DNA of 64,000 bases from Polytrichum commune (Eukaryota; Streptophyta; Polytrichopsida; Polytrichales; Polytrichaceae): NCBI GenBank assembly GCA_950295325.1, contig OX485807.1:48390440-48454439 (forward strand), read 5' to 3'. Positions 36,628-47,726 of this stretch are shown here, piece by piece. The notes under the pieces were generated by a model. It searched no databases, was not told where the DNA came from, and saw nothing but the letters and a program-made list of their open reading frames with translations. Position numbers and translations under genes: made by a program. Each line of letters begins with the position of its first letter. Positions within the stretch are counted from its first letter, which is position 1.

Positions 36628-36635
36628 CAACATTC

Positions 36636-39068
36636 TACCCTACGATTGCAATGTACTTGCAACACAATTTTTGAAGGAACACAAAGAGCAACATAAAATG
36701 TCTAATGCACAAATGATTTCAAAATAGACATGAAATTCTCAATCAGGACGAAATCAACACACAAATACTACTTATAAAGTATCTAGGTAACGAATAATAC
36801 ACCAACACCACACGCCATGGTGGTCTCACGATGGAGCTGGGTCAACTATTCTCAACTACAACAAAACAATGCATAGATAGGAAGGAAAGCGAATAGTACA
36901 TAATATAAATCTTAACAAAAGCCAAAACAACACAACTTGGTGGTCACATGAAGGACCTAGATCGAACAATACACCGGAGGAAGGAACCGCCTTTGAATAC
37001 ATCCCACTCTCATATATGCAAGCCCGCACTACTGAGACCACCTTCCAAAACACCACATCAAGGGACTCACAATCTCGGACTTGATACCGACAACATCCCT
37101 GACATATGGATTTAACCATTTCTCCACTTCGAGAATTTAGAGAAACATTTCGCTATCTATCTAGAGTCCGTCAATTGCAGTGAAACACAAGTGAAACACC
37201 ACATGGAGAAACTCATAACCAACTCCTCCCTGTGATACTAAGTTAGCCTAGGACTAGAAACACCCTCCTAACTCTTGACACGTGCCCAAAAACTCCCCAT
37301 TCACAACTAATACACCACTAACGTTGGTCGACCGAGATCACGGTCGTTGAATGTTTTGAATCGTTCCACAGCTCTCAAAACACAATGAGACAAATGACCA
37401 AGTTATTTTCCACCTCACAAATCCCGGCTTGCGATTGGTGACAAATTTTCTGGTTGCTCATGTCCTCGTGTGTGAGTCGTGACTTTCTACTGGAACACGT
37501 TATCCAAACATTGGACGTTTGGGAACATTCGATGTCCCAAAAACAATCTGCACTCGTACACACGGAGCTACTTTTTTGCAACGTCGACCATTCAGGGTGT
37601 GCGAGCGGTGTATAAGACGAAACAAAACATGTAAGCACAAAGAGAAGTTCATGTGTTAAGTGAACATACCCGTGGTAATGAAAGAGCGAAGCCAATGCAG
37701 AAGCCTGGTGCGAAGATGGCTGCCTGGGTAGTGTGGTGCTCGGAGAACAAAAAGTTCAAGAAGAAGAAGAAGTAGGGTTAGGTGGATGTGTAGCAGCGGA
37801 AGACTACGTCCACATAACTCCATCGGATCTCGACCCTTGGATGATTGGCCAGTGGTCCAGATTCACGTGCTTAGTTTCTAAGCTATGATGAACGTCACCC
37901 ATGTGCCCTTTCATCATTGGATCTAGAAACAAACATGGTCAAACATGGCAGACTACCTAGTCATGGTTGTCAAGGCCTTACATAGGGTGGGTTTACATTA
38001 GGGTCTGGGACCAGGTCCAAGAAACTTGTGGTCCATACATAACACCTCTTTAACTTATGGACCTTATTTTCACACTCAACATCGATCATTGGACCCAAGC
38101 TTGAAGGTTGGTTTCTCAACCTAGGACCAATACACACTAGTCTGGTGACTCGTTCATGAGAGGGAGAACAATGTTACAATCCATCATAAAACCTGGAATT
38201 TATGAATAATATGCACAACCACAACCAAACTAAATACATCATGAGCTAAGCAAGTTGACTAGAAGAAAATCAAGGTCCAAGGCTACATCCTTCAACCATG
38301 CTTCTGTGCCAACCTCACTTAATTACATGGTCCCCCACCTACCCACCACCACCACCACCACCACCAATCCTTTGTTGTATATTAGATAGTTATCCTGTCA
38401 AGATTGTGGAAGAGAATTTAATGTTGTGATAAAGTATTCAAAGAACCACAAATGATGTGTTTGTGTCCTGTAACCACTTCTCTAAAATTCATCAACACAA
38501 CAAATTGCATATAACCATTGATTTTACAGTTGATCTTTGGTGCCAGGAACAACATCTGGTAACATGCCAATAATAAGTAGCCTCCTACAGAATGTTGCCT
38601 CGGTTTTCACTGCTTGTGGTTCTCCCAGTACTGAACTCTCCCAAGAATTGACCAGGCTAGATTTACAAACTACACGTTTTTTTGGCGATCAGGAAGTCCA
38701 TGAAATTTGATGTGTAAGTACCTGGTATTCAAGCCTTAGTTCAAAGATGAACTGGGTCATTTGGACATGCATTACCAGATATTTCGACATGCTTGCCTAC
38801 TATTGGGCAAACCGACGTTGATGAGGGAGCCAGAAGAATTCCAACATTAACAATATAAGAAAACCTTGAATCTCAATACATAGTCAATTTATCATCCATA
38901 TTTGAAGTCCAGACACTCTTTCAATATGCTGAAGGAGAATTTGTGACTGCAAATCATCTCCGACATTGAAAGATGTCCACAAGAACAAACACAAATATTG
39001 TACAAAAAAATTTCATCTGGTCATCACTACAAGATTTTGTTGCGCACTAACTAATACCCTGTATACTT
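36636..39068. other. Intergenic; CCA microsatellite
   Basis: No gene recognised. A 106-codon minus-strand frame at 37375-37695 has no family resemblance and is probably chance. A (CCA)n run lies at about 38343-38366. The final few hundred bases may include decayed 3' flank of the helicase pseudogene. Confidence 0.4.
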
Positions 39069-40912
39069 TCATCGCCCACCTTCCACCCCTGCCAGAGTGT
39101 TACCAAAGTGATAAAAATGGGAAGCCACTTCTGTAAGCCACACTGGGTCCATGGCAGTCACATTCCACATGTAATACCGCTCCAAGAAGATGGTCGATGG
39201 AACACCACCCACTTTGGTGAAGCGTCTGAACAACACAGATGTTGGGCGAATATACAATTCATGGTTACCTCTTATAGAATGATTCGTATTTCCGCCAGCT
39301 GACTCCAGTTGGGCAGCATGGGAAAAGAAACCTGCCGTTACTGCCTTTGCAACCAGCTTAGCATCCCTATTCTCCAACTGTTGTTTGCCCTCCCCTACTT
39401 GCTGCAACAACTTGCCAAGCTCTGACCTCACCCGCAAAACCTTCTCCTGTTCCACCATTCACAGAATGGAGACAATAATGAGCTTCTTCTGATGGAACAA
39501 GCTATGGGCTGACACCAATTATTCACGACCCTTGCAAGGCGGATGTCCATCACATGCACCGAGGGCTTAACAACACTAAACAGAATCATGTAAGGTACTA
39601 ATACGTTAATGGAACGTATCGTCTCCCTACCTTTTCTCTCCCTACCTGATGCCCAAATTCTCTGATCGGAAGTTACAGCTGCGATTGCGAGACCCTCTTG
39701 CCCGCACCCACTTACTGTGGCTGTGAGCAGCACTTTGGCTGACATGGGGTCGAGTGGAACCCCTGCAACTTGATAGCCTAAAGCTGAGGTGAGCTTGGCG
39801 TGCGTATCCATGACACCAAGGGCATACAGGACTTCCAAAGCCCTCACCATAAATTCTGCCGATGCTGGCGCTATCCAATCAAATTGCATGACATTATCTC
39901 TTCTTAGAGCTTTCAGCCGAAGAATTGTAGACAAGACATTTGATTTTCGTATGTCGGGTACACCCTCCGGCCTCATTGTTGCATATGCATCCTCCGTATA
40001 CAGTCGATAGCATTTCCCTGGGCGTTCACGGCCTGCTCGGCTAGCCCTTTGTTCCGCTGAGGCTTGTGATATGGGAGCTACCACCAATGCCTCCACATCT
40101 GTCACACGATTGTAGAACTTTTGCTGGGAAACCCACTGTCAATTGCATACACAATCCCTGGTAAAGTCACTGAGGTCTCAGCAATGTTGGTGGCAATAAT
40201 CACCTTTCTTCTTCCTCACGAGGGTCGCAAGACAAGCTCCTGTAACGCAAGGATCACCCATCAGAATGTACTTTGAATTGCAACCACCAAGAGATGAGAG
40301 TTTACTTGGCTCTTTTAAGAGGAAAACCGCCCTTCAGCAATAAAAACACCTAAGAACCGATTACTTAATTTTCCGACCGTGCCTAGGAGGGAACATCACC
40401 TTGACTTTGTGGCGATTCAATGGCAACAGCCTTGTAAATCAATCCTCTGCGCAACCTCAACTAGGGGCTGCTCTGAAATAACTGCACACATTTGGGAATT
40501 TCAGAAGTGGGGGGCAGTGGGGGGCAGCCCAGCGTAAAGAGGAAGTGCTACCGAAGCTCCTGACAGCTTCTCTCATACGAATGAAGGACATTTTTATTTA
40601 AACATTTGCCCCCAACCTAATCTTCGACCAGCAACACTACATAGAAAATGAAGCACTATTTTGCATCTTAAGACTTGGAACCAGAGGCTTTGGGTCTTGA
40701 ATATGGAGTGTTTAGAAGGTTATGAAAATTACCTCAACTAACAGTAAAGCAGGCGTTCAATCGGGCACCGACTCATTCCGCTTTGATGACTATACTTTCT
40801 CTCGACTTGCATCCAAGAAGTCACAAATCTTTTTGGTGTCCATTGTTGCTTGGGCCACAATTAGGCGTAAATCAGGTCGCCGCTTCTGGATCTGCATCCA
40901 CCAGGAACACAT
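39069..40912 (-). pseudogene. DEAH-box RNA helicase pseudogene (DHX35/DEAH9-like)
   Basis: A decayed minus-strand gene. Exon-like text at 40912-40800 reads IQKRRPDLRLIVAQATMDTKK (motif III region, SAT changed to QAT). It is followed by a GT donor, so introns are retained and this is not a processed copy. Motif [22 protein letters not shown], lies at about 40197-40140, then a one-base frameshift near 40130. Next come DVEALVVAPISQASAEQR and motif VI as QRASRAGR instead of QRxGRAGR, then PGKCYRLYTEDAY and the winged-helix/ratchet region (RALEVLYALGVMD, VPLDPMSAKVLL). After more breaks the C-terminal OB-fold text AVTAGFFSHAAQLES...YIRPTSVLF...DPVWLTEVASHFY ends at 39069. The C-terminus fits the DHX35/DEAH9 group best, but I cannot exclude another DEAH member. 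A possible further exon end, LGLLKK, lies near 41500. Confidence 0.85.
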
Positions 40913-41400
40913 CAAAGTGAATGAAAAGGATCTAGTGACAGAGCAAATACATATAGATATACATTGGAATGTAGGTCATGCCTCCACAAATTCTTTATCG
41001 CGTTCAGCACAACTCGATGTCATCAGGAGCCCTGACTTTGGGGGAAGGAGGATCTAGGATGACAATTCGATAAATGGGTGTAGTTGTCTTCAACCCAACC
41101 ATGTTGAAAACAACAAGACATAATAATCCACACAAATTCTAACATCAACTTGCTCCGACAACCTCTGTCAGCCTTATCAGCACTTCTCTAATTTTGAAGG
41201 AAAGAAGCATGTCCATCTCCACGTTCATCCTTACCCAAACTTCTTGCTCCTTGATGGTTTGGATATCTTGATACAATGAATTCTATGCGGAAAGGAAATG
41301 GGGCCGTCAAGTGGTCCTCCTTCCACTACCTGATGCAACAGACACTTTCTCCCCTCTCATCTGAACAAAATATTCCGGGATGTGTATCTTCCATTTCATT

Positions 41401-41614
41401 CACAGCTCCATCACATTGTAAAGCTGCTATCAATGACGCTGGAAGATGACTACTAAATCCTAAAATGAAATAATCTGCAATGTGGACGCACGCCTTTTTA
41501 AGAAGGCCCAGATGTATATGTTCGATTCCACCCACAGCTCCGTCACACTGTACAAGCTACTATCAATGGCGATGGAAGATGACCACTAAACCCTAAATTG
41601 GAATCATCTGCAAT
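41401..41614. repeat. Local 132-bp direct duplication
   Basis: CACAGCTCCATCACATTGTAAAGCTGCTATCAATG at 41401 onward recurs at 41533 as CACAGCTCCGTCACACTGTACAAGCTACTATCAATGG, with the match lasting about 80 bp to ATCTGCAATG. It lies where the upstream helicase exons would be expected. Confidence 0.75.
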
Positions 41615-44210
41615 GGTTAGGGTTAATTACACAAGCACCAAGTTGCAGTTAATGTTGGGGAATTGATCTGAAAGCTTCTTGATTTGTGCGTGTTAGTAGT
41701 TGTAGGCTCACACGTAAGGTTGGCCATGTTCAGCATCTTTAACAGGAAGTTAGCGAACCAAGCACCTGAAAGTTCGTGGGGGGATGTTTAACATCTGCCC
41801 AAAGGGTATTGCCACTAGCTTTGTCATTTTCTTTATTTCTAAACTTTTTTGCATGTGATGGAAATCATGGTGCATATTTTGTCACTTCATCCATATGCAG
41901 TGTTTGTTAACCATAAGGTCGAGGCATTTATAACATTAAAATAAGAGAGTTTGCATATGTTTAGGAGGAGTAATAACAGGTAATTATTCTTCTTGCAAAG
42001 AGAAACAAATTCTATTGAATATGCAAAAATAAAATAAAATATCAAGATAAGGAAATTGCTACAAATTTTATCGCAATAATGTTTAGGAAAACACAAAGTC
42101 ACTTTATAAGTTAACCCATAACCATTCATCTAAATGATTATGCTTGGCTAGAAGAGTTATCAAAACTCCTATGAGGGTAATCAATCACAAGCCGCCACCA
42201 CATAAACCTAAACTCAGTTTGCCTAAAAATATAGTTCTAATCCATGTCCACATTACATGACTATAGGGAGTGGTTACCACTATTTAATGAATCCTAGAGT
42301 GTTTTCCTCCACTTTATAGAAGCTTGCTCCTTTATTTGGTTGCTACTAACTCCAACTCACCTTGATATATGCTTGTTGTGTCATTCTTGTCTTCAAGACC
42401 CTTTGTAATATCCTAGGATTCTCCCTGGCTATCGAATACCATTTCTTAAATGAACAATTGTTTGATTCTACTCCAAGAGCTAATAAAACAATTAGATGTT
42501 AGTCTTTGCTCCACAACCAATCAAAAGGGTCGATTGACATTATCATTCCACACTTCCTATGACACACAAGTTTCTTGGACAACTTCCACACACATATTTC
42601 AAGGAAGGAAACCTAACAAGATTTATCATACAAAATTGGTCACACCCAAAAAATGTTCCTCTTTGTCTTAAATCTTCTTCAAGTCCTAGCATGGTCCTAC
42701 TTCTTCATTCCTAACCAATCCTTAAAATTGTGGTCCCTCTTTGATGGAACCTCTTATCCTATGCTTATTTAATCTCCTTTTGTAATCCTTGTCTACCTAC
42801 TTTTGTCACTCTCCTACCACCATAAGATTAATCGATTTTATTATTAACATTGCCCCTCCCCCATCTAAATTATGTCCCTGGAATTCAACTAAACAAGTAA
42901 AAGATTGGTATTGGTGGTACTTGGTTCATTTGATCCCAGTCCTTCATCAATCCCAACCCAGATTGTGTGATGGTCCACCTTCCGATTATCCTACTTGCTC
43001 ATTGACATTTGCTAGTATTGGTGATAATAAATAAAATAAAATAAACCTCAAAGGTTAGTTTATACACCGACATGAATGGGAGCCCATTCTTCTATACCAT
43101 GTTCATGTTTAACCAATCATCACAGTAAGGGTACTTCCTCTACTTGTGATAACCTTCGGTTTACGTTATACCATTTACATCATTCGGTTTACTAGATAAT
43201 TATTTAGTCTTTTTGTCACCATCTTGATGTTATTTTAATCCCATTATGAGTTTCCTAGCTTGAATTTGGACTTTAAAATCACCTTCATTCCATTTCAATA
43301 GGGTTACAACAACCTCTAAAGTTGTCCATTGTACAAACATTTTGCAAATAGGTGTCTAGAGCATCAAATATTGGGAATGCACATGCATTTCATGCTAACA
43401 CATTGGAGACTCCATTGGGAATGCATGTGCCCAAGCAACAAGTGGAAATTATGCTTTTCTTATATTCTCCAAATTTATTTTGGTATGAAAAAATTACCAT
43501 ATATTATGTATATGCTATTGAACCTTGTAGATGTAAGAAATTGTAGGCTAGAAATAGTGTGCACCCAAACTATTGTCCCCAAGGAGTTTATCATAGTAAT
43601 GTCACAACTTCAACATTACACCTTTCACAACTATTATTGTGGGTTGAAAATTAGAGTAGGTAGAAACTACCGTGGTCCATTATATTTTTTGTGCGGGTTG
43701 AAAATAAGGACGGCTTACTAATGAATAAACTATTCATGTTAAAGTATAAAATGATAAAAGCTAAAAATAATATCGATAAAATATTTTCAATTCAAAATAA
43801 TTCATATTTGTGTAAACAAGAATTGATTCCTTGTTCTTAGTTTTAAACATATAATATTTCGGGCCAAAAACCGACATGGATCAAGGAAAGTTACATAAAC
43901 CAAAATTATTGTGGTATGACAAAATCATAATGAGCCACATAACTAGGTGTAGAAGATGTCTAATTGATTCATTTATGAAGCGGAACTTGTGCCACATAGT
44001 ACTTAACAATTGACTCAACCCTAATATGAAGTTGATGCAACACAAAATTAAGCTCAATAATGTGGCTCACATGGTTTTAGCATAAGCCGTACGGTTGGTG
44101 AGTAACAAGTAATACTACCAATCATTGTTATCATTTACTCTTACCTACTCCTAGTACCCCTTCCCAACACAAGAGAAGGATTTGTTGCATAGTACGAGTG
44201 TGCCCCTCGC
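41615..44210. other. Gene-poor interval
   Basis: No gene recognised. A 130-codon frame at 43329-43721 (+) overlaps a second open frame and reads as compositionally biased; it is treated as chance. 41760-41840 shares GAAAGTTCGT-GGGGG-TGTTTAA with 50165-50210, and 43625-43720 resembles 4330-4440: traces of dispersed repeats. Confidence 0.4.
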
Positions 44211-44213
44211 TAA

Positions 44214-44531
44214 GGACCACTTCACACACGAGCCAAGAGCTGTGTCCATGAAATTGTGAGAGCCCAAAAGAAAGTGTCCAAAGGCCGTCCCAAGCACCTT
44301 CAAAATCACGTAGTGTGGTCACAAACCCTCAAGTGTAGTGTGAAGTCATATGTGACTGGACCCTCAATCAAATGCTATTTCAATGAATTTCTATTCATGT
44401 GGGTCCTCACGCATGATAAAATAGAATATATCAACGGTTGTGAAGCGAACTTGGACCGGTTCCGCCTTTTCCACCAACGAGAGCGAAGTGAAATGGTCAT
44501 GGGCTCTCAGTCAGTGTGTGTGAAGTGGCCC
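44214..44531. mobile_element. 318-bp PIF/Harbinger-like MITE
   Basis: Left end GGACCACTTCACACACGAGCC and right end (complement) GGGCCACTTCACACACACTG form terminal inverted repeats. TAA abuts both sides (44211-44213, 44532-44534). A 3-bp TWA duplication with GGG-type termini is the PIF/Harbinger (Tourist) signature. An overlapping frame 44256-44534 is not considered coding. Confidence 0.8.
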
Positions 44532-44734
44532 TAAGGTTAGTGGGACAACTATATTTGAGTTGGGGACAAATATAGAAGCAACTAGAAGCTTGGACTAGTC
44601 GAGAATTTATTTTTTCCAATGACACGTGTCATGATGAGGTTGGTACATATATTTCAAAATGGAGACATTGTTTTAAGTTTGATAGTTGATGTATTTGGGA
44701 GGGCATATGTGATTGTTTAATGGGAAAAAGGAAA

Positions 44735-44930
44735 ACCTTCACTTTGAGTCTTTGACCTCTTGTATTATTACATCTCAACCCCGATTTTGATATAAAAAAT
44801 GAGAATCTTTCTTATTCGCAATTGCTTACCCAATGAGACAATTTCTAAGCCGATCTAACGGTTAAATAAAATAAGAAAATTGTGGAGTTGGAAGTGCCAC
44901 CAAAGTAGGAGCCACATACCTTATAACCAC
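44735..44930. mobile_element. Solo arm of foldback family G
   Basis: ACCTTCACTTTGAGTCTTTGACCTCTTG through GTGGAGTTGGAAGTGCCACC to GGAGCCACATACCTTATA parallels the left arm of element G (7925-8110). No facing arm here. Confidence 0.55.
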
Positions 44931-44939
44931 GTGGCAATG

Positions 44940-45197
44940 TCACTTTGCTCTAAGTAACCATAGGTGGGTCATGGCCTTCTGAAAAGCAACAGGGTAATCG
45001 ACTGCTAGTTTGTAATTTGGAACACGTGAGACGCTTGGCCACCTGGCTAGTTTTCCATCAAATCTAGAGACGATTTCATGGCTGGGAACCAAACCGCCAA
45101 CCACTCTATTTGGTTTGGGTACCTCTCCACTCTCATCCAGTAGTCTAGGGTCATCCCTAACCATCGACTCATGGTTTGATATCCTCCATAGTAACAA
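44940..45197 (-). CDS. Unidentified 85-codon ORF
   Basis: The translation (WRISNHESMVRDDPRLLDES... NRVVGGLVPSHEIVSRFDGKLARWPSVS) is hydrophilic with balanced composition, unlike most chance frames here. I have the impression of having seen similar peptides as repeat-derived ORFs in plants but cannot name a family. No introns, promoter or partner exons were seen. It may be a transposon-derived or relict coding piece. Confidence 0.25.
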   Translation of the reverse strand: MLLWRISNHESMVRDDPRLLDESGEVPKPNRVVGGLVPSHEIVSRFDGKLARWPSVSRVPNYKLAVDYPVAFQKAMTHLWLLRAK

Positions 45198-45332
45198 TTA
45201 TAACCATGGTGCTTTTAGATAACCTTAACAGAGCTATACCGGACTTGGAAAATGAATGCCAGGGGAGGAAGGGGGGTCATCTGAATAGACATCATAGTCC
45301 TCATCAATTTGACACTTGATTCAGTAGCACAC

Positions 45333-45554
45333 CTACACTAATATATTGTATTTAGTGTTGCTTACTATCCGAAATTATGCAGGCTACAACTATTTACCAT
45401 ATATCTCATTTTTTGCCAACGAATGTTAAATTGGTTGTTTGAACATATAGAACACTAAGAACCTTACTTGGTAAAAAATTACATCAATAATAAAAAGACG
45501 TAGCACTGTATAACACCAGATAGTAAGTGACACTGAATATCATATTTAGTGTAG
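45333..45554. mobile_element. MITE family D, best-preserved copy
   Basis: 222 bp. Left terminus CTACACTAATATATTGTATTTAGTG; right terminus in complement CTACACTAAATATGATATTCAGTG. Both continue into CTTACTATC. Each terminus is itself a near-palindrome. The interior matches the other family D copies. Confidence 0.82.
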
Positions 45555-45915
45555 TACCCCTCTCTCATGCCGAAAGGAATTAGAGAAAGGCGAGAAACCA
45601 AGGGACACATTTCATGACAAAAGTGAAGGATTTCCCGACCATAGATGACTCAAGTGTAAGTTTAGCAGCAAGTTAGTGACCAAGCACCTATAACTTAGAA
45701 AAAGTAGAAACCACATAGAGCCACAGGTGGTTTGTCGAGTTTTCGTCAAGAGCTTGGCGTCATTTTATTTTGCATCAGACATTATAAGTGGAGTGTAAGT
45801 GTGGTGCCAGTCTCCTGGCATCGTATCATCAGTTGTTAGGGAATCCGTCTGTGATACCCATGAAGATTTATTTGAACCTCCAGAATTTATTTTAGTAGTG
45901 GATGTAACTCACTTA

Positions 45916-46496
45916 GGGCCACTTCACACATGAGCCAAGAGCCATTCCTTGTAATGGTGAGGACCCTTGACTCTCATCCAAAGGCCGTACCATGGGTGTT
46001 GGGAAAGCCATTTTATGTAGTCTTTGGCCCTCAAGCATAGTGTGAAGTGAGAATGAACCATGTTGCGGGACCATTGCATATTTTGTTGGCGGAAAAAGAG
46101 GGGAGGACTTGGTTTAATATAATATGTCTCCAAGTTTATCAATTTAAGATAACTACTTGGTGGTGTTTGTCTGTCTTGGAATCTGTCCTGGAATCTGCCA
46201 TGCAGTCTGTCCTGAAATTTGTCCTGTTGGATAAAATATTTAAAAAGTCATGGTCTCCCGGAATTTGCGTCAAGCTCACCTCTTGGAGGTGGGTCTGACG
46301 CAAATTCCGGTAGACCATGCAGCCTTATCCACAACTAGCCATGTAGGACTCCATGTAGACTTTTCATCCACGAACTTTTCTTCGGACCTTCACCTCCTAG
46401 TGTGAAGTGAACTTGGACGGTCTCCGCCTTTTCGACCAATGAGAGCTCTTACATTGCCATGGTCAAGGGCCTTCAGCCTTGTGTGTAGCAGTGGAT
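45916..46496. mobile_element. PIF/Harbinger-like MITE, interrupted copy
   Basis: After TTA (45913-45915) the sequence GGGCCACTTCACACATGAGCCAAGAGC matches 44214 and runs collinear to AGTGTGAAGTGAGAATG (about 46055). A ~300-bp foreign stretch follows, then the family resumes at AGTGTGAAGTGAACTTGGACGG (about 46401) to GTGTGTAGCAGTGG. The right terminus is diverged. The inserted stretch contains the hairpin at 46249-46319. Confidence 0.65.
46249..46319. repeat. 71-nt near-perfect hairpin
   Basis: 33-bp stem, 5-nt loop (CTTGG). Positions 46249-46281 pair with 46287-46319 with two mismatches (257/311 and 273/295) and two G-U pairs. The closing arm begins CATGGTCTCCCGG and its partner ends CCGGTAGACCATG. 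The preceding 60 bp contain short TGTCYTGGAATCTG-type tandem repeats. The loop is short for a typical plant miRNA precursor, so this may be the tip of a larger inverted repeat or a small transposon. Confidence 0.85.
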
Positions 46497-47111
46497 GTAG
46501 TGCAATTGCGTCCTAGTGTGTGTGTGCGCGCATCAGCCTCGTCGTCCTTCACAAACCCAGAGTTGGCTCCTCTAGTGACACAAAGGCGTCATACGGGGAG
46601 TGGGAACTCTCCCTTCTAGAACAATCGTGTCTAAAGCAACTCGAATAGTTCATACGAGTTGATGATTGGTTATTTCATGAAGCGGAGAAACGTATTTGGA
46701 AAGAGGGCATTGAGAGGAATTCATTTATCATATGATTTGAGTTTGAATTAGAAGTCCTCAGAGGTTTGCACTTTGAAATGTCATTTTCAGAACTGGTTAG
46801 AAGTAATTTCTATATAGCATCCAGACCCCCTAGGACCCCTAGGTGTTGAATGCACTTCTAAGACGATCTACAAAATTTCTTAGTAGTCTTGAAGATGTTT
46901 CTGATGCGAAAATAGCTCCCAAATAATCCTTCTTTAAAATGGTTTAGCATCTCCAAACCAAGGTTTCTAGATTGGGACGCCTCCGAGTGCTATGGATAGT
47001 TGCCATCTAGGGGCATCATATTAAACTAGTAGTCGGTCTATAATAAGACTAAGAATCAAATGTCACTTTCATGTCATTACGTCCACCGTGGATGGTTTTT
47101 AAAATACTCAC

Positions 47112-47489
47112 ATGGCCATTATTGCTCATGGTATGACTATGAATCGCAACATCAAACCTCATGCTAAAACATGCAAAGATGAAGCAAGCCCAAGTGGGGA
47201 TGTGGCAATTAGTTCAATCAATTTGACTATGAATCATGCAAGTGGATCTCATAACAATGCTAAAGATGATGAAGAAGCAGTAGTGCACGCTAGCATGGCC
47301 ATGCGAGCTGAGTATGGTATTGTAACTATGACTGAACGTGGACTTGATGTCAAGGCTGGCAATGAAGCAATATTTACCATAGTAGGTCTAGGCGTTATGG
47401 GTTACAATGGAAGTTTGATGAATCGTTTTTCAGGTGCAAAATCTCGATATGGCAAAGATGAAGCGCACAATTGGAATATGGCCATGTAG
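47112..47489 (+). CDS. Unidentified 125-codon ORF
   Basis: Opens with MAIIAHGMTMNRN and ends GKDEAHNWNMAM. It is rich in Ala, Met, Asn and Asp, with the recurring phrases HASMAMRAEYG and IVGLGVMGYNG. A second frame (47508-47726) follows after one stop. The flanks carry a 10-bp inverted pair, GTCCACCGTG near 47080 and CACGGTGGAC near 47985, which may mark an element. No domain recognised; it could be chance or a relict of a mobile element. Confidence 0.25.
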   Translation: MAIIAHGMTMNRNIKPHAKTCKDEASPSGDVAISSINLTMNHASGSHNNAKDDEEAVVHASMAMRAEYGIVTMTERGLDVKAGNEAIFTIVGLGVMGYNGSLMNRFSGAKSRYGKDEAHNWNMAM

Positions 47490-47726
47490 GTTGGAATCAC
47501 TAGGTCCATGACTGTCAATCAACATGCCAAAACAACACTTGATGTTGCGGCTATGGCTAGTATGTTTGCCCGGGGCGCAACATGCGTTTTGTATATTTTT
47601 TATGTTTATTTATCTTTCACCAACCTTATTCTCTCAATGAACTTGGTCTTGTTCCAAAGAACTCAAGAACATGAATCCAATGATATCTTATATGACATAG
47701 GTCGCCTCCGTATTTCCCGTGGGTAA

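Noticed and set aside
36856-37695. Minus-strand frames of 87 and 106 codons
   Set aside because: No homologous domain, no splice context; composition is that of random AT-rich frames.
43329-43721. 130-codon plus-strand ORF
   Set aside because: Overlaps a second open frame, Cys/His/Leu-rich with no domain, and includes sequence shared with a non-coding dispersed repeat near 4.3 kb; treated as chance.
46249-46319. Annotated miRNA gene
   Set aside because: The loop is only 5 nt and there is no evidence of expression or conservation; kept only as a hairpin.
47112-47726. Novel secreted or oxidoreductase gene
   Set aside because: The VGLGVMGYNG phrase looks superficially nucleotide-binding-like but has no surrounding Rossmann pattern; listed only as an unidentified ORF.
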